Of a stretch of DNA of 25,405 nt, positions 8,900-15,450 are shown piece by piece. A program made the position numbers and the translations under genes. The number at the start of each line of letters is the position of its first letter. The first letter of the stretch is position 1. Source of the DNA: a virus; IMG/VR virus record IMGVR_UViG_3300004804_000028, positions 1 through 25,405 of that record. One strand, given 5' to 3'. The notes under the pieces were generated by a model. It was not told where the DNA came from. It made no database searches and saw nothing but the letters and a program-made list of their open reading frames with translations.

Positions 8900-10207
8900 T
8901 TACTTTGTTAGTACATGCTCTATACGTTCAGCCCAACCTTTAGACTTACTATGAGCCCAGATAACCCACTTTGCTGGTTTCTTATCTGTAAGGAAGAATC
9001 GTTCAAAATTAGTCCATTGATCTTTTCTTGCCATAATTTCTTTTACTTGACCTTCATTTAGATCTTCTCTTTGAACAGCAACTCCGTTTTCATCATCAAA
9101 TGCTACAACCCAAAAGTCATAGTCATCTAATTTAAAGTTAGACTTATCAAAGTTAACTAAACAATAGAAAGATTCACAGAATGAACCTTCCCAATCTTCA
9201 ACTGGAGGATTAGGTGGAAATTGATTTTCAATTGTATATTTCTGTACTGCTTTACGTTTAAAGTGTACACCAGCATATCTCTCAAATTCATTTAAAGTTC
9301 TAACTGTACCTAAATCATAACCGGTTAGATCAACATCATCATCTTTTTGAGTACGTAATAGATTACGAATACGTTTCCAAGCGTGTTGTTGATGGCTGTA
9401 CCAATTTTCACCTCTTTTATGCTGATCATCCCAAACTAGCTTACCAGCTCTTTCTTCTCTCATTGTAGCATGCCAGATGACAATCTTATGAGGGTGGAAT
9501 AGATCATAACCATGCGTAAAGGATCTAACTGTTAGGTTAAGCTCTTCACCGCTAAAATAGATTTGTGGGTCATGTAAAATTTCTTTACCCCATTGAGCTC
9601 TAGCAAATGCAAAATGGCCAGATATAAATCTAGACATTACTGGCTCTGTTCTTGTTTGCCAACCTTGCAATAAGCTTGGACGAATAAAGATGGTGCCGTG
9701 TGGATAGAAGCAAGCAAATTGCTGTTGCCATGGTTCTTGGCATCTACCAGCTGGATCATTAAAAGGACTATAATAGGGTAGGTAGCCAGTTAAGATTGGT
9801 TTATAACCTTTAGCTTCTAAACCTTTATGCATCTCAATTAATGTTTCATCCCAGTCTTTAGTAAAACGGTGATGAGAGTCTAATTGCAATAGATATGTTT
9901 CATCTGTAATAAGCTCATTAATACGAGCACGTGCATAAGGCAATCCTTTTGCTTCTTGATAAGGCATATCAATAATTTTAAAATTAGGATTGCTTCTATA
10001 TTCATCCAAATTATCAAACTTATCTTCTGGGTTGAATTGTCTGCAAATGCCAAAAACAATACGGCTTGGATCTTTAGCGTTAGCTAAACAGTCTTTAATA
10101 GTTGGAACCAATTCTGGCTCTCTGTAAGCAGGTAAGTGTACAAGTATTGTATCTTTTTTTGCTTCTTTTGTAAAATTACTTTTAATTGCTTTTAGTATAT
10201 TTTTCAT
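8900..10207 (-). CDS. GT60-like (Skp1 GnT1-type GlcNAc) glycosyltransferase, copy 1
   Basis: This protein resembles the GlcNAc transferase family founded by the Skp1 prolyl-hydroxyl N-acetylglucosaminyltransferase (CAZy GT60). Visible marks are VHLPAYREPELVPTIKDC near the N-terminus (about 23-40), QLDSHHRFTKDWDETLIEM (108-126), where D110 and H112 form the family's DxH-type metal site, SGHFAFARAQWG, YFSGEELNLTVRSFTHGYD, and FHPHKIVIWH. The usual substrate of the eukaryotic family is a protein hydroxyl group and UDP-GlcNAc; for this phage protein neither is known. The N-terminal 20 residues are basic and not part of the fold. Its ATG overlaps the stop of its paralogue by four bases. Confidence 0.82.
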   Translation of the reverse strand: MKNILKAIKSNFTKEAKKDTILVHLPAYREPELVPTIKDCLANAKDPSRIVFGICRQFNPEDKFDNLDEYRSNPNFKIIDMPYQEAKGLPYARARINELITDETYLLQLDSHHRFTKDWDETLIEMHKGLEAKGYKPILTGYLPYYSPFNDPAGRCQEPWQQQFACFYPHGTIFIRPSLLQGWQTRTEPVMSRFISGHFAFARAQWGKEILHDPQIYFSGEELNLTVRSFTHGYDLFHPHKIVIWHATMREERAGKLVWDDQHKRGENWYSHQQHAWKRIRNLLRTQKDDDVDLTGYDLGTVRTLNEFERYAGVHFKRKAVQKYTIENQFPPNPPVEDWEGSFCESFYCLVNFDKSNFKLDDYDFWVVAFDDENGVAVQREDLNEGQVKEIMARKDQWTNFERFFLTDKKPAKWVIWAHSKSKGWAERIEHVLTK

Positions 10208-11460
10208 GCGTAAGTTATTTTGTTTTCTAAAATTCTACATTCCCAGCCTTTAGACTTGCTATGTGGCCAGATAGTCCATTTTGTAGGTCTAACTGCTGTG
10301 TTAAACTCTCTCCATATATGTATGAACTTATCGTTCTTATCTTGATTCATTAAGTTATTAAACTCATTTATGTCTAGATCTTTTCTAAACAAATCAGTAT
10401 TGATATCATCTTTAAATACACATACTAAGAAATCGTAATCAGTCTCAGGTAAGTCTGGCTTATAAATGTCAATGCAATATTTAGTCCAATTGCATAAACC
10501 TTTATTAAAGTCCTCTTCATCTTTGTAAGGTACTGGAGGTACTTGTTCATCAATACTATGCTTATGAAAGCGTCTTGTTAAGAAGTTAACCCCAGCAAAC
10601 AATTCAAACTCATGCAATGATCTCTTTGTACCTAACCCATAAGCACCAAAGTTAATTTGATCTGGATCCTCTCCATCTACACCTAATAATATTTTAACTC
10701 TCTTATATGATAATGAGTTTAAGTTAGGCCAGTTAGTATGGTCATCCCAATGTTTCTTTTGACCTTCTCTAGTATATTGATGCCAAATAACTACCTTATG
10801 AGGACAGAATAGATCGTAACCTCTAGTCCAAGATCTAATAGCTAACGAAATTTCTTCACCGTGAAAATATAGATCTGGATCATAAGGCACTTCATTACAC
10901 CACCTACCTTGAGTAAAGATAAAGTGAGCTGAAAGAGCTCTTGATGGTGCTGGCTTTGTTCTTGTCTTCCATTCACGTAACGTGGATGGTCTTAAAAAGA
11001 TAACACCTTCAGGTAAAAATCTATCATAATTGACTTGCCATACTTCTTGTAATCTGTCACCTGGATCGTTCTTTGGCTGATAGCTTGGTAGGTAAGCAGT
11101 GAGTAAAGGTTTTTCATGACCATCTTCTTTTAAACCTTTATACATTTCAATTAACGTTTCATCCCAATTTTTAGTAAATCTGTGATGAGAGTCTAACTGA
11201 AGTGTGTAAGTTTCACCATCATAGTATTGTTGAATTTTACTTCTAATCCAACAAGCACCTTTTGTCTTTGTATGAGGAACTTCCACAATCTTTACTTGTG
11301 GAAGATCTTTAATCTTAGAGATGTCTTCATCCCCAGCATGTTGCCATCCAATAACTATATGTAAAGCTTTTGGATACTTGGCATTTGCAATGAGGTCTAA
11401 TACAGTTGGTACAAGTTCAGGATCTCTATACGCTGCTATTTGAACAAAAATTGAGTGCAC
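10204..11460 (-). CDS. GT60-like glycosyltransferase, copy 2, GTG start
   Basis: Paralogue of the downstream gene with the same ordered blocks: IAAYRDPELVPTV (8-20), QLDSHHRFTKNWDETLIEM (from 88), ALSAHFIFTQGRW, YFHGEEISLAIRSWTRGYD, FCPHKVVIWH, and a C-terminal PTKWTIWPHSKSKGWE that matches PAKWVIWAHSKSKGWA in its twin. The start is GTG. A TATAAT sits seven bases before it but without the GGAAC element, so a separate promoter is uncertain. It is the first large gene of the glycan cluster, about 30 bases downstream of a tiny late gene. Divergence between the copies suggests different acceptors. Confidence 0.82.
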   Translation of the reverse strand: MHSIFVQIAAYRDPELVPTVLDLIANAKYPKALHIVIGWQHAGDEDISKIKDLPQVKIVEVPHTKTKGACWIRSKIQQYYDGETYTLQLDSHHRFTKNWDETLIEMYKGLKEDGHEKPLLTAYLPSYQPKNDPGDRLQEVWQVNYDRFLPEGVIFLRPSTLREWKTRTKPAPSRALSAHFIFTQGRWCNEVPYDPDLYFHGEEISLAIRSWTRGYDLFCPHKVVIWHQYTREGQKKHWDDHTNWPNLNSLSYKRVKILLGVDGEDPDQINFGAYGLGTKRSLHEFELFAGVNFLTRRFHKHSIDEQVPPVPYKDEEDFNKGLCNWTKYCIDIYKPDLPETDYDFLVCVFKDDINTDLFRKDLDINEFNNLMNQDKNDKFIHIWREFNTAVRPTKWTIWPHSKSKGWECRILENKITYA

Positions 11461-11490
11461 GTATTATATTATACACCACCGAATGAAAAT

Positions 11491-11607
11491 CTACTTGTCT
11501 TTTTTAGTAAATTCTTCAGGAGGAACGTAACCTTGTTGCAACATAAAATCATTAAGAGAAAATAGTTTAATGAGAAAATCTTTAATACACTCTGTAAGCT
11601 TATGCAC
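11491..11607 (-). CDS. Tiny late gene, 38 aa, GTG start
   Basis: A short open frame runs from GTG at 11607 to TAG at 11491. The product starts (M)HKLTECIKDFLIKLFSLNDF and ends GYVPPEEFTKKDK, with a probable amphipathic helix first and a charged tail. It matches nothing I recognise. The GTG start is supported by an AATAAATA late-promoter element exactly five bases upstream, the same spacing as other late genes in the window. It lies between two clear genes on the same strand and may act as the head of the late glycan transcript. Confidence 0.5.
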   Translation of the reverse strand: MHKLTECIKDFLIKLFSLNDFMLQQGYVPPEEFTKKDK

Positions 11608-11612
11608 ATCAT

Positions 11613-11620
11613 TATTTATT
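11613..11620 (-). promoter_or_regulatory. T4-type late promoter AATAAATA, N5 before GTG
   Basis: Minus strand AATAAATA (11620-11613), then five bases to the GTG at 11607. It probably drives the tiny gene and the glycan cluster that follows on the same strand. It lies across the stop-codon end of the gene at 11616-11990. Confidence 0.55.
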
Positions 11621-11990
11621 CAACAAATGTGTCTATATATGGTATATCTTTACCGTTATTATCTTTCATCTTTTCAAACCCAAACATATCTAACGCACAG
11701 CCATAACCTGTATACTCACTTGTTATGCCTTCATATGCATGGGTGCTTGGTAATCCTATATAAAAATAATCATCATCCTTAACGGTAAATTCTTCTATCA
11801 TACTTACATCATACTCACTTACACTACTAACTAAATTGCCGTTCTTATCACTATACTGTTTCATCCATAAATTGGAGTAATGATCAAAAGCTTCATCAAT
11901 GGTGCCGTAAAATGGAGGCATTACGACACCACGCTGAAAGCCTTTACCGTTATAAACTATCTTGCGAACTTTTACTGGCTCACCTGTCAT
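11616..11990 (-). CDS. Hypothetical protein, 124 aa
   Basis: Unrecognised soluble protein with two Gly/Tyr/Phe-rich stretches: VRKIVYNGKGFQRGVVMPPFYGTIDEAFDHYSNLW and HAYEGITSEYTGYGCALDMFGF. It has no signal peptide or membrane segment. Its ATG overlaps the end of the upstream 81-residue gene by 11 bases, and GAAGG lies five bases upstream, so translation is probably coupled and ribosome-bound in the ordinary way. It should be transcribed from the GGAAC promoter at 12231-12246. Confidence 0.75.
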   Translation of the reverse strand: MTGEPVKVRKIVYNGKGFQRGVVMPPFYGTIDEAFDHYSNLWMKQYSDKNGNLVSSVSEYDVSMIEEFTVKDDDYFYIGLPSTHAYEGITSEYTGYGCALDMFGFEKMKDNNGKDIPYIDTFVE

Positions 11991-12225
11991 TAGTACCTTC
12001 AGTGACTTGATATAGTCTAGTAACTGGATTTCTTATATCATCTGCAAAGTAACTTGCAGCCCCTCTCATATAATTCTTTTTAAGCTTATTTTTATGAACC
12101 ATTAAGTTATACATTTCAAACATTTGCATGTTACGTTTAACATTCTTCACATATGAAGGAGACTTAATACGTTTTAAATATTCAGCTTTTCTTTCTTCTG
12201 GTGTTCTTTCTTTTCTATTTTTCAC
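11980..12225 (-). CDS. Hypothetical basic protein, 81 aa, GTG start
   Basis: Unrecognised, Lys/Arg-rich, probably helical protein (KNRKERTPEERKAEYLKRI, then KNVKRNMQMFEMYNLM). The charge suggests nucleic-acid or ribosome binding, but there is no diagnostic motif. The GTG start is set by a GGAAC-N5-TATAAT promoter with only five bases between TATAAT and GTG, so the message is essentially leaderless. It is first of a two-gene unit with the 124-residue gene. Confidence 0.75.
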   Translation of the reverse strand: MKNRKERTPEERKAEYLKRIKSPSYVKNVKRNMQMFEMYNLMVHKNKLKKNYMRGAASYFADDIRNPVTRLYQVTEGTNDR

Positions 12226-12230
12226 TTTAT

Positions 12231-12246
12231 ATTATAATAATGTTCC
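12231..12246 (-). promoter_or_regulatory. GGAAC-N5-TATAAT promoter for 12225 to 11616
   Basis: Minus strand GGAAC (12246-12242), ATTAT, TATAAT (12236-12231), then five bases to the GTG at 12225. Exact match. It lies in the short gap after the bilin reductase gene. Confidence 0.72.
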
Positions 12247-12249
12247 GTA

Positions 12250-12927
12250 TTACTTCCACTCAGGGTAAAGGTAATCGTTAAAATAGTTTTTGGCATCCGT
12301 TTCTTTAATACCATAACTAACTAACATCTTAATAGGAAAAATATTTTGCTTTTGATTAAAGCAATATTTATTTTGAGCTTCTTTTGTATGTTCAATATAA
12401 AAGTCATCAGCATTTAACCCTACATTACCTAGATAGTAGTTTAAACTCTTTATACCTATATCAATTACTTGATTAATTTCTTCTTCAGTATTAACTGCAG
12501 TAGCAGCTATCATGTTTTCAGAAAATATTTGCTTACCCCAATCCGGTAACTCTCTTTGTTTTTTCCAATTCAAATCTTTAACTTGATCTTTAAACCAATT
12601 AATCATTGGATGTTTTGAATTAGATGAAACAGAGAAGTCACAAAATGCTGCTGTTATTTTATTGGGTGTAGATACTATGTCAAAACCAAATATAGGCGAT
12701 GAGTCATCTAAATGAGGAAATATAGATAAGTGTAAAACATATATATTACCTCTATTTAAAATTTGAATAGAGGCTTTACGAAAATTCCATGATGTAAATG
12801 TTTTATTAGTCCACCATTCATTATTATAGTCTTTAGGGCTTTTAACATTAATAACATCTGTATATGATGTTAATTTAGCTAATATAGTTTCACCAAGCGG
12901 TTGTATTTTATCAGCAATTAAATTCAT
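12250..12927 (-). CDS. Ferredoxin-dependent bilin reductase (PcyX/PebS/PcyA family)
   Basis: Reduces biliverdin IXalpha to a phytobilin using ferredoxin electrons. Family marks are PIFGFDIVSTPNK followed by AAFCDFSV (94-101), where D97 fits the catalytic Asp of the central strand, HPMINWFKDQV (106-116), the conserved RELPDWGKQIFSENMI (125-140), and the C-terminal YCFNQKQNIFPIKMLVSYGI...A..YF.DYLYPEW. The length of 225 residues is close to phage PebS and PcyX enzymes. Which subfamily, and thus whether the product is phycoerythrobilin or another bilin, needs a tree. Its ATG overlaps the stop of the heme oxygenase gene by four bases, so substrate production and reduction are coupled in one operon. 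Known relatives occur in oceanic phages. Confidence 0.88.
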   Translation of the reverse strand: MNLIADKIQPLGETILAKLTSYTDVINVKSPKDYNNEWWTNKTFTSWNFRKASIQILNRGNIYVLHLSIFPHLDDSSPIFGFDIVSTPNKITAAFCDFSVSSNSKHPMINWFKDQVKDLNWKKQRELPDWGKQIFSENMIAATAVNTEEEINQVIDIGIKSLNYYLGNVGLNADDFYIEHTKEAQNKYCFNQKQNIFPIKMLVSYGIKETDAKNYFNDYLYPEWK

Positions 12928-13463
12928 GAAAAGATTCTAGTCTCTTCTAATTGTCTTGTAATAGCAATGTTAAAGTTAAATGCCATAATAGAATCGTCTA
13001 ACATATCATCAGATAGTTTAGTACGGAACTTCATTACCATTTCTCTTAAATTTTTAAAATCGTAAAAAGATCCAGAACCTGGTACAAGCTTTTTAATCAT
13101 TTGACCTCCAGCCATATCACCTAGGTAACGAACATACATATGAGCTAGTATTTTCTTTGGCTCTTTAATTTCTCTTACGTAATCGCAATATTCTTTTGTA
13201 GCTGGTAATAATATGTGTTTGATATTTTCCCCAACAAGCTCTTCATAATCATGCTTAATAAAATAGTATCTTGGAAGATCTGGCATATCATCTAATATGT
13301 TTAAGTTTGATGCTACCTCTTCCATTGCTTGATACAGGTGCATCATTTGATAAAGAAATTTAGCATAATCTTCATTAGAGATTTTGCCACTTAGCATATA
13401 CTGCGTAAATGGCATCGCTTCTATTTCATCATGTTTAGTCTGAGTTAATTCTCTTAGTGACAT
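12924..13463 (-). CDS. ho: Heme oxygenase
   Basis: Opens heme to biliverdin IXalpha, CO and iron. The 179-residue helical protein shows LRELTQTKHDEIE, with H11 as the proximal heme ligand, EDYAKFLYQMMHLYQAMEE (31-49), and distal-helix YLGDMAGGQMI (113-123), equivalent to the usual GDLSGGQ glycine kink that lets O2 bind. It is shorter than cyanobacterial enzymes of about 240 residues, mostly at the C-terminus, as in phage versions. It is upstream of, and overlaps, the bilin reductase. A late-type ATTAAATA lies seven bases before the ATG, and the GGAAC promoter at 13623-13638 could also read through tRNA-Arg into it. Confidence 0.92.
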   Translation of the reverse strand: MSLRELTQTKHDEIEAMPFTQYMLSGKISNEDYAKFLYQMMHLYQAMEEVASNLNILDDMPDLPRYYFIKHDYEELVGENIKHILLPATKEYCDYVREIKEPKKILAHMYVRYLGDMAGGQMIKKLVPGSGSFYDFKNLREMVMKFRTKLSDDMLDDSIMAFNFNIAITRQLEETRIFS

Positions 13464-13470
13464 ATAAAGT

Positions 13471-13478
13471 TATTTAAT
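13471..13478 (-). promoter_or_regulatory. Late-type promoter ATTAAATA, N7 before heme oxygenase
   Basis: Minus strand ATTAAATA (13478-13471), seven bases, ATG at 13463. The spacing matches the three plus-strand N7 late genes. The first bases depart from TATAAATA, so confidence is moderate. Confidence 0.5.
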
Positions 13479-13503
13479 CATAAAGGTTAAGCTATCAATA
13501 AAT

Positions 13504-13579
13504 TGGTGCCCCCACCAGGGATCAAACCTGGATAACTCGCTTAGAAGGCAAGGGCCTTATTCAATTAGACTATGGAGGC
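13504..13579 (-). tRNA. tRNA-Arg (UCU anticodon)
   Basis: A complete 76-base cloverleaf with encoded CCA. The acceptor stem is GCCTCCA with TGGGGGC (one G-T pair), the discriminator A. The D stem is GTCT/AGGC, the anticodon stem CTTGC/GCGAG with loop CTTCTAA giving anticodon TCT, the variable loop TTATC, and the T arm CCAGG-TTTGATC-CCTGG. It reads AGA codons, which are frequent in AT-rich phage genes. Its 5' 15 bases overlap the 3' end of the homing-endonuclease-like gene. A GGAAC-type promoter ends about 44 bases upstream. Confidence 0.95.
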
Positions 13580-14212
13580 TAAAAGTTTAGACATAAATTG
13601 CTCATTTATATCTGCTAACCTAATTATAACAATGTTCCTATATTTTTCAAGTATTATGTCTAACTTTTCTTTTTGCACTTCTATTGCATAAGGATTTTTA
13701 GGATCTAAAAATAAATTATACTTAGGTAAAAAGAAATCTGGAAAATAATTATGTGTTATACCTTTTTTATCTGTCCATTTTATAGGATCAGGTCTAATCC
13801 ATTTAATTTTTATTTTATCTAAAATTTTAGCTAATTTTAATTCCCACGTAGAGTCAAGCATGATACCTTTATATTCTATCATTTTTCTTCTTAGACGTCT
13901 ATGAGTTTTAGTTAATGCAATAGTACTCATTTTAGCTTTAGACTCTTTTGTATGTTTTCTACCTATATAGGTTTTAAGAATTTTAACAGCATTGTCATAA
14001 ACACCTTCTTTATGGTATTGTTTAATTTTTTTGGCAGCTTTTAATCTTGAAGCATGTGAGACTGCTTTTGATCTAATTTCACTTAACTTTTTTAAGTAAA
14101 TCATTTTTTTAGGGTTTTTTTCACACCACCTAGAATGATTAGCCATCCAACCTTTAGGTTTATCTTCAATGTTAAACTTTTCATTACAATGTTTACATAT
14201 ACTCAGTTTCAT
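13565..14212 (-). CDS. Homing-endonuclease-like protein (zinc finger, NUMOD3-like, PD-(D/E)XK)
   Basis: The 215-residue basic protein has three parts. Residues 6-30 form a C-x2-C...H-x3-C zinc-finger-like site (CKHC, H26, C30). Residues about 83-97 (IGRKHTKESKAKMST) resemble the NUMOD3 DNA-binding repeat found in homing endonucleases. Residues about 119-200 look like a Vsr-like PD-(D/E)XK nuclease: LDSTWELKLAKIL, HNYFPDFFLPKYNLFLDPK with D159, and AIEVQKEK with E178 and K181. Such freestanding nucleases spread by cutting relatives that lack the gene. Its 3' end runs 15 bases into tRNA-Arg. A late-type element ATTAAATA lies five bases before its ATG. Confidence 0.75.
   Translation of the reverse strand: MKLSICKHCNEKFNIEDKPKGWMANHSRWCEKNPKKMIYLKKLSEIRSKAVSHASRLKAAKKIKQYHKEGVYDNAVKILKTYIGRKHTKESKAKMSTIALTKTHRRLRRKMIEYKGIMLDSTWELKLAKILDKIKIKWIRPDPIKWTDKKGITHNYFPDFFLPKYNLFLDPKNPYAIEVQKEKLDIILEKYRNIVIIRLADINEQFMSKLLASIV
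13623..13638 (-). promoter_or_regulatory. GGAAC-N5-TATAAT promoter inside the endonuclease gene, driving tRNA-Arg
   Basis: Minus strand GGAAC (13638-13634), ATTGT, TATAAT (13628-13623). It lies within codons for RNIVIIRL near the end of the endonuclease gene. The predicted start near 13617 gives a leader of about 38 bases before tRNA-Arg, and the transcript could continue into the heme oxygenase operon. Confidence 0.65.
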
Positions 14213-14217
14213 TTAAT

Positions 14218-14225
14218 TATTTAAT
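14218..14225 (-). promoter_or_regulatory. Late-type promoter ATTAAATA, N5 before the endonuclease gene
   Basis: Minus strand ATTAAATA (14225-14218), five bases, ATG at 14212. The spacing is identical to the best late genes, although the first bases differ from TATAAATA. Confidence 0.45.
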
Positions 14226-14262
14226 CGGATAGAGCAAGAACTTACAGTTATCATATTTCCAT

Positions 14263-14291
14263 AAAAAATCTCTTAACTTTCGTTAAGAGAT
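14263..14291 (-). terminator. Intrinsic terminator after the beta-barrel gene
   Basis: A perfect ten-base stem ATCTCTTAAC / GTTAAGAGAT with loop of four (GAAA read on the minus strand), followed on the minus strand by TTTTTT (14268-14263). It ends the transcript of the outer-membrane protein gene 25 bases after its stop codon. Confidence 0.85.
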
Positions 14292-14315
14292 AATTTTATT
14301 AGACTTCTAATTTAA

Positions 14316-15047
14316 TTAGAACTTGAACTTATAACCAACATTGTAGCCAGTAATTTGATTAGCTGTGCTGGTTAGTGAGGTACGTTGAGCAAATAGATTT
14401 GCTGCAATTCCGTGCCATTCTAGACCAACTGCTGGTTGGTAATACTTTTTAACACCCTTAAGTGCTGCAATTGTAGCAGCGCCTGGATCGTTAAATCCTA
14501 GACCTAAAGCAGGTACAATTTTAAGAGCTCCAACAGTGTTAATTGGTGCACTAACACCAAATTCAAAGTTGTTGCTACGTTCAATAGTGTTATTAAGTGC
14601 ACGGCCTTCCCAGTTAAGTGCACCACCAAACCAGCTACCACTTAATTTTACAAATGGTAGGAAGTTGTGATTAGCAGCACCTGCTGCTTCTGAAGTATTA
14701 ACATGTCTTACTTCAGCACCTAATGTCAAGTCTGCTAGACTTGATGTGAACTTATAACCTGCATCTAGATAAACACGCTTTAGACCAGTTGCATCAGTTG
14801 TTGTAACTGTTTTACCAGCTACTACTGATTTTGTATCTAAGCTGCTTACTTTTGTAAATGTATTAACAGCTAAGTCAATACCATATACATTTGTTTCTAC
14901 ACCAGCTATTGCGTAGTTAGTTCCAACCAACTTACCCTCTTCAATGTACTTAGAAGCGAATGCCACGTCTAAGTTACCATTGACAGGAGCTGATTTTGCA
15001 ACTGTTGCAATTAATGCTAATGTAATAATAGTTAATAGTTTTTTCAT
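14316..15047 (-). CDS. Exported outer-membrane beta-barrel (porin-like) protein
   Basis: The 243-residue product starts with a signal peptide, MKKLLTIITLALIATVAKS, then a mature protein of alternating beta strands ending in GYNVGYKFKF. The terminal Phe and alternating aromatic pattern are the usual beta-signal for outer-membrane insertion. The early segment LDVAFASKYIEEGKLVGTN resembles the start of TorF-type putative porins (Gcw_chp family); this match is from memory. The frame is open for 12 more codons upstream, but those bases contain a GGAAC-type promoter, so the start is placed at 15047. A phage-encoded host-surface protein could change receptor exposure or nutrient entry, but this is inference. 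A terminator follows. Confidence 0.78.
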   Translation of the reverse strand: MKKLLTIITLALIATVAKSAPVNGNLDVAFASKYIEEGKLVGTNYAIAGVETNVYGIDLAVNTFTKVSSLDTKSVVAGKTVTTTDATGLKRVYLDAGYKFTSSLADLTLGAEVRHVNTSEAAGAANHNFLPFVKLSGSWFGGALNWEGRALNNTIERSNNFEFGVSAPINTVGALKIVPALGLGFNDPGAATIAALKGVKKYYQPAVGLEWHGIAANLFAQRTSLTSTANQITGYNVGYKFKF

Positions 15048-15056
15048 ACGTTTAAT

Positions 15057-15072
15057 ATTTAATCTTTGTTCC
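15057..15072 (-). promoter_or_regulatory. GGAAC-N5-TTAAAT promoter for the beta-barrel gene
   Basis: Minus strand GGAAC (15072-15068), AAAGA, TTAAAT (15062-15057), nine bases, ATG at 15047. The first ten bases are identical to those of the 19844-19859 promoter. The -10 hexamer matches TATAAT in four of six positions. It decides the gene start. Confidence 0.55.
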
Positions 15073-15100
15073 ATAATTTTCAATGAATTTATAAAGGGGA

Positions 15101-15128
15101 ACTGGCATCACTATTAAATGATGCCAGT
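15101..15128. terminator. Strong hairpin, terminator-like on the plus strand
   Basis: A perfect ten-base stem ACTGGCATCA / TGATGCCAGT with an eight-base loop. On the plus strand it is followed by CTTTTT; on the minus strand by CCCCTTTATAA, which is a poor uridine tract. It separates the 15152-15397 gene from the beta-barrel promoter. It may end or stabilise the upstream minus transcript, or stop an unseen plus transcript. Confidence 0.55.
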
Positions 15129-15151
15129 CTTTTTAACCCCCCTGACAAATT

Positions 15152-15397
15152 TTAACGCTTACCCTTTTTAAATTTCTTATGTGACGATACATCAGCTGAA
15201 GTTTCAGAAACAATTTCAGCCTCTGGTTGTTCATCAGATTTTTCTGCTGGTACTGTCCATTCTAACTTAATACCAATTACTTGTGCGAGGACATCCACAC
15301 AAGCACGGTTATTATCATGCTGCTCTAGAGTAAGAGGAGCAGAACGACTTGCATTGTATAATGTAATTAGGGCTTCTTGAGCTGTATATGATTTCAT
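15152..15397 (-). CDS. Hypothetical protein, 81 aa
   Basis: Unrecognised. The first 50 residues look folded (YTAQEALITLYNASRSAPLTLEQHDNNRACVDVLAQVIG) and the rest is acidic and Ser-rich, followed by a basic end KKFKKGKR. An aminoacyl-rich helix pair is likely; no catalytic motif is visible. It lies between the tmRNA gene and a hairpin on the same strand. Upstream are TATAAT (15420-15415) and an expanded late-like TATAAAATA six bases before the ATG; neither is a clean match, so its promoter class is unclear. It could also lie on a read-through transcript from tmRNA. Confidence 0.7.
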   Translation of the reverse strand: MKSYTAQEALITLYNASRSAPLTLEQHDNNRACVDVLAQVIGIKLEWTVPAEKSDEQPEAEIVSETSADVSSHKKFKKGKR

Positions 15398-15450
15398 ATG
15401 TTTTATTTTATAGTATTATATACAAAAAACAACTATACTATTTTTTAAAT

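Noticed and set aside
11461-11479. TATAATATAATAC before the GTG at 11460 as a GGAAC-class promoter
   Set aside because: No GGAAC at the required position; it may be chance in AT-rich sequence or a plain sigma-70 -10.
15048-15083. Twelve extra N-terminal codons on the beta-barrel gene
   Set aside because: They contain the GGAAC-type promoter and would bury the signal peptide behind a charged leader; the start at 15047 gives a normal signal peptide.
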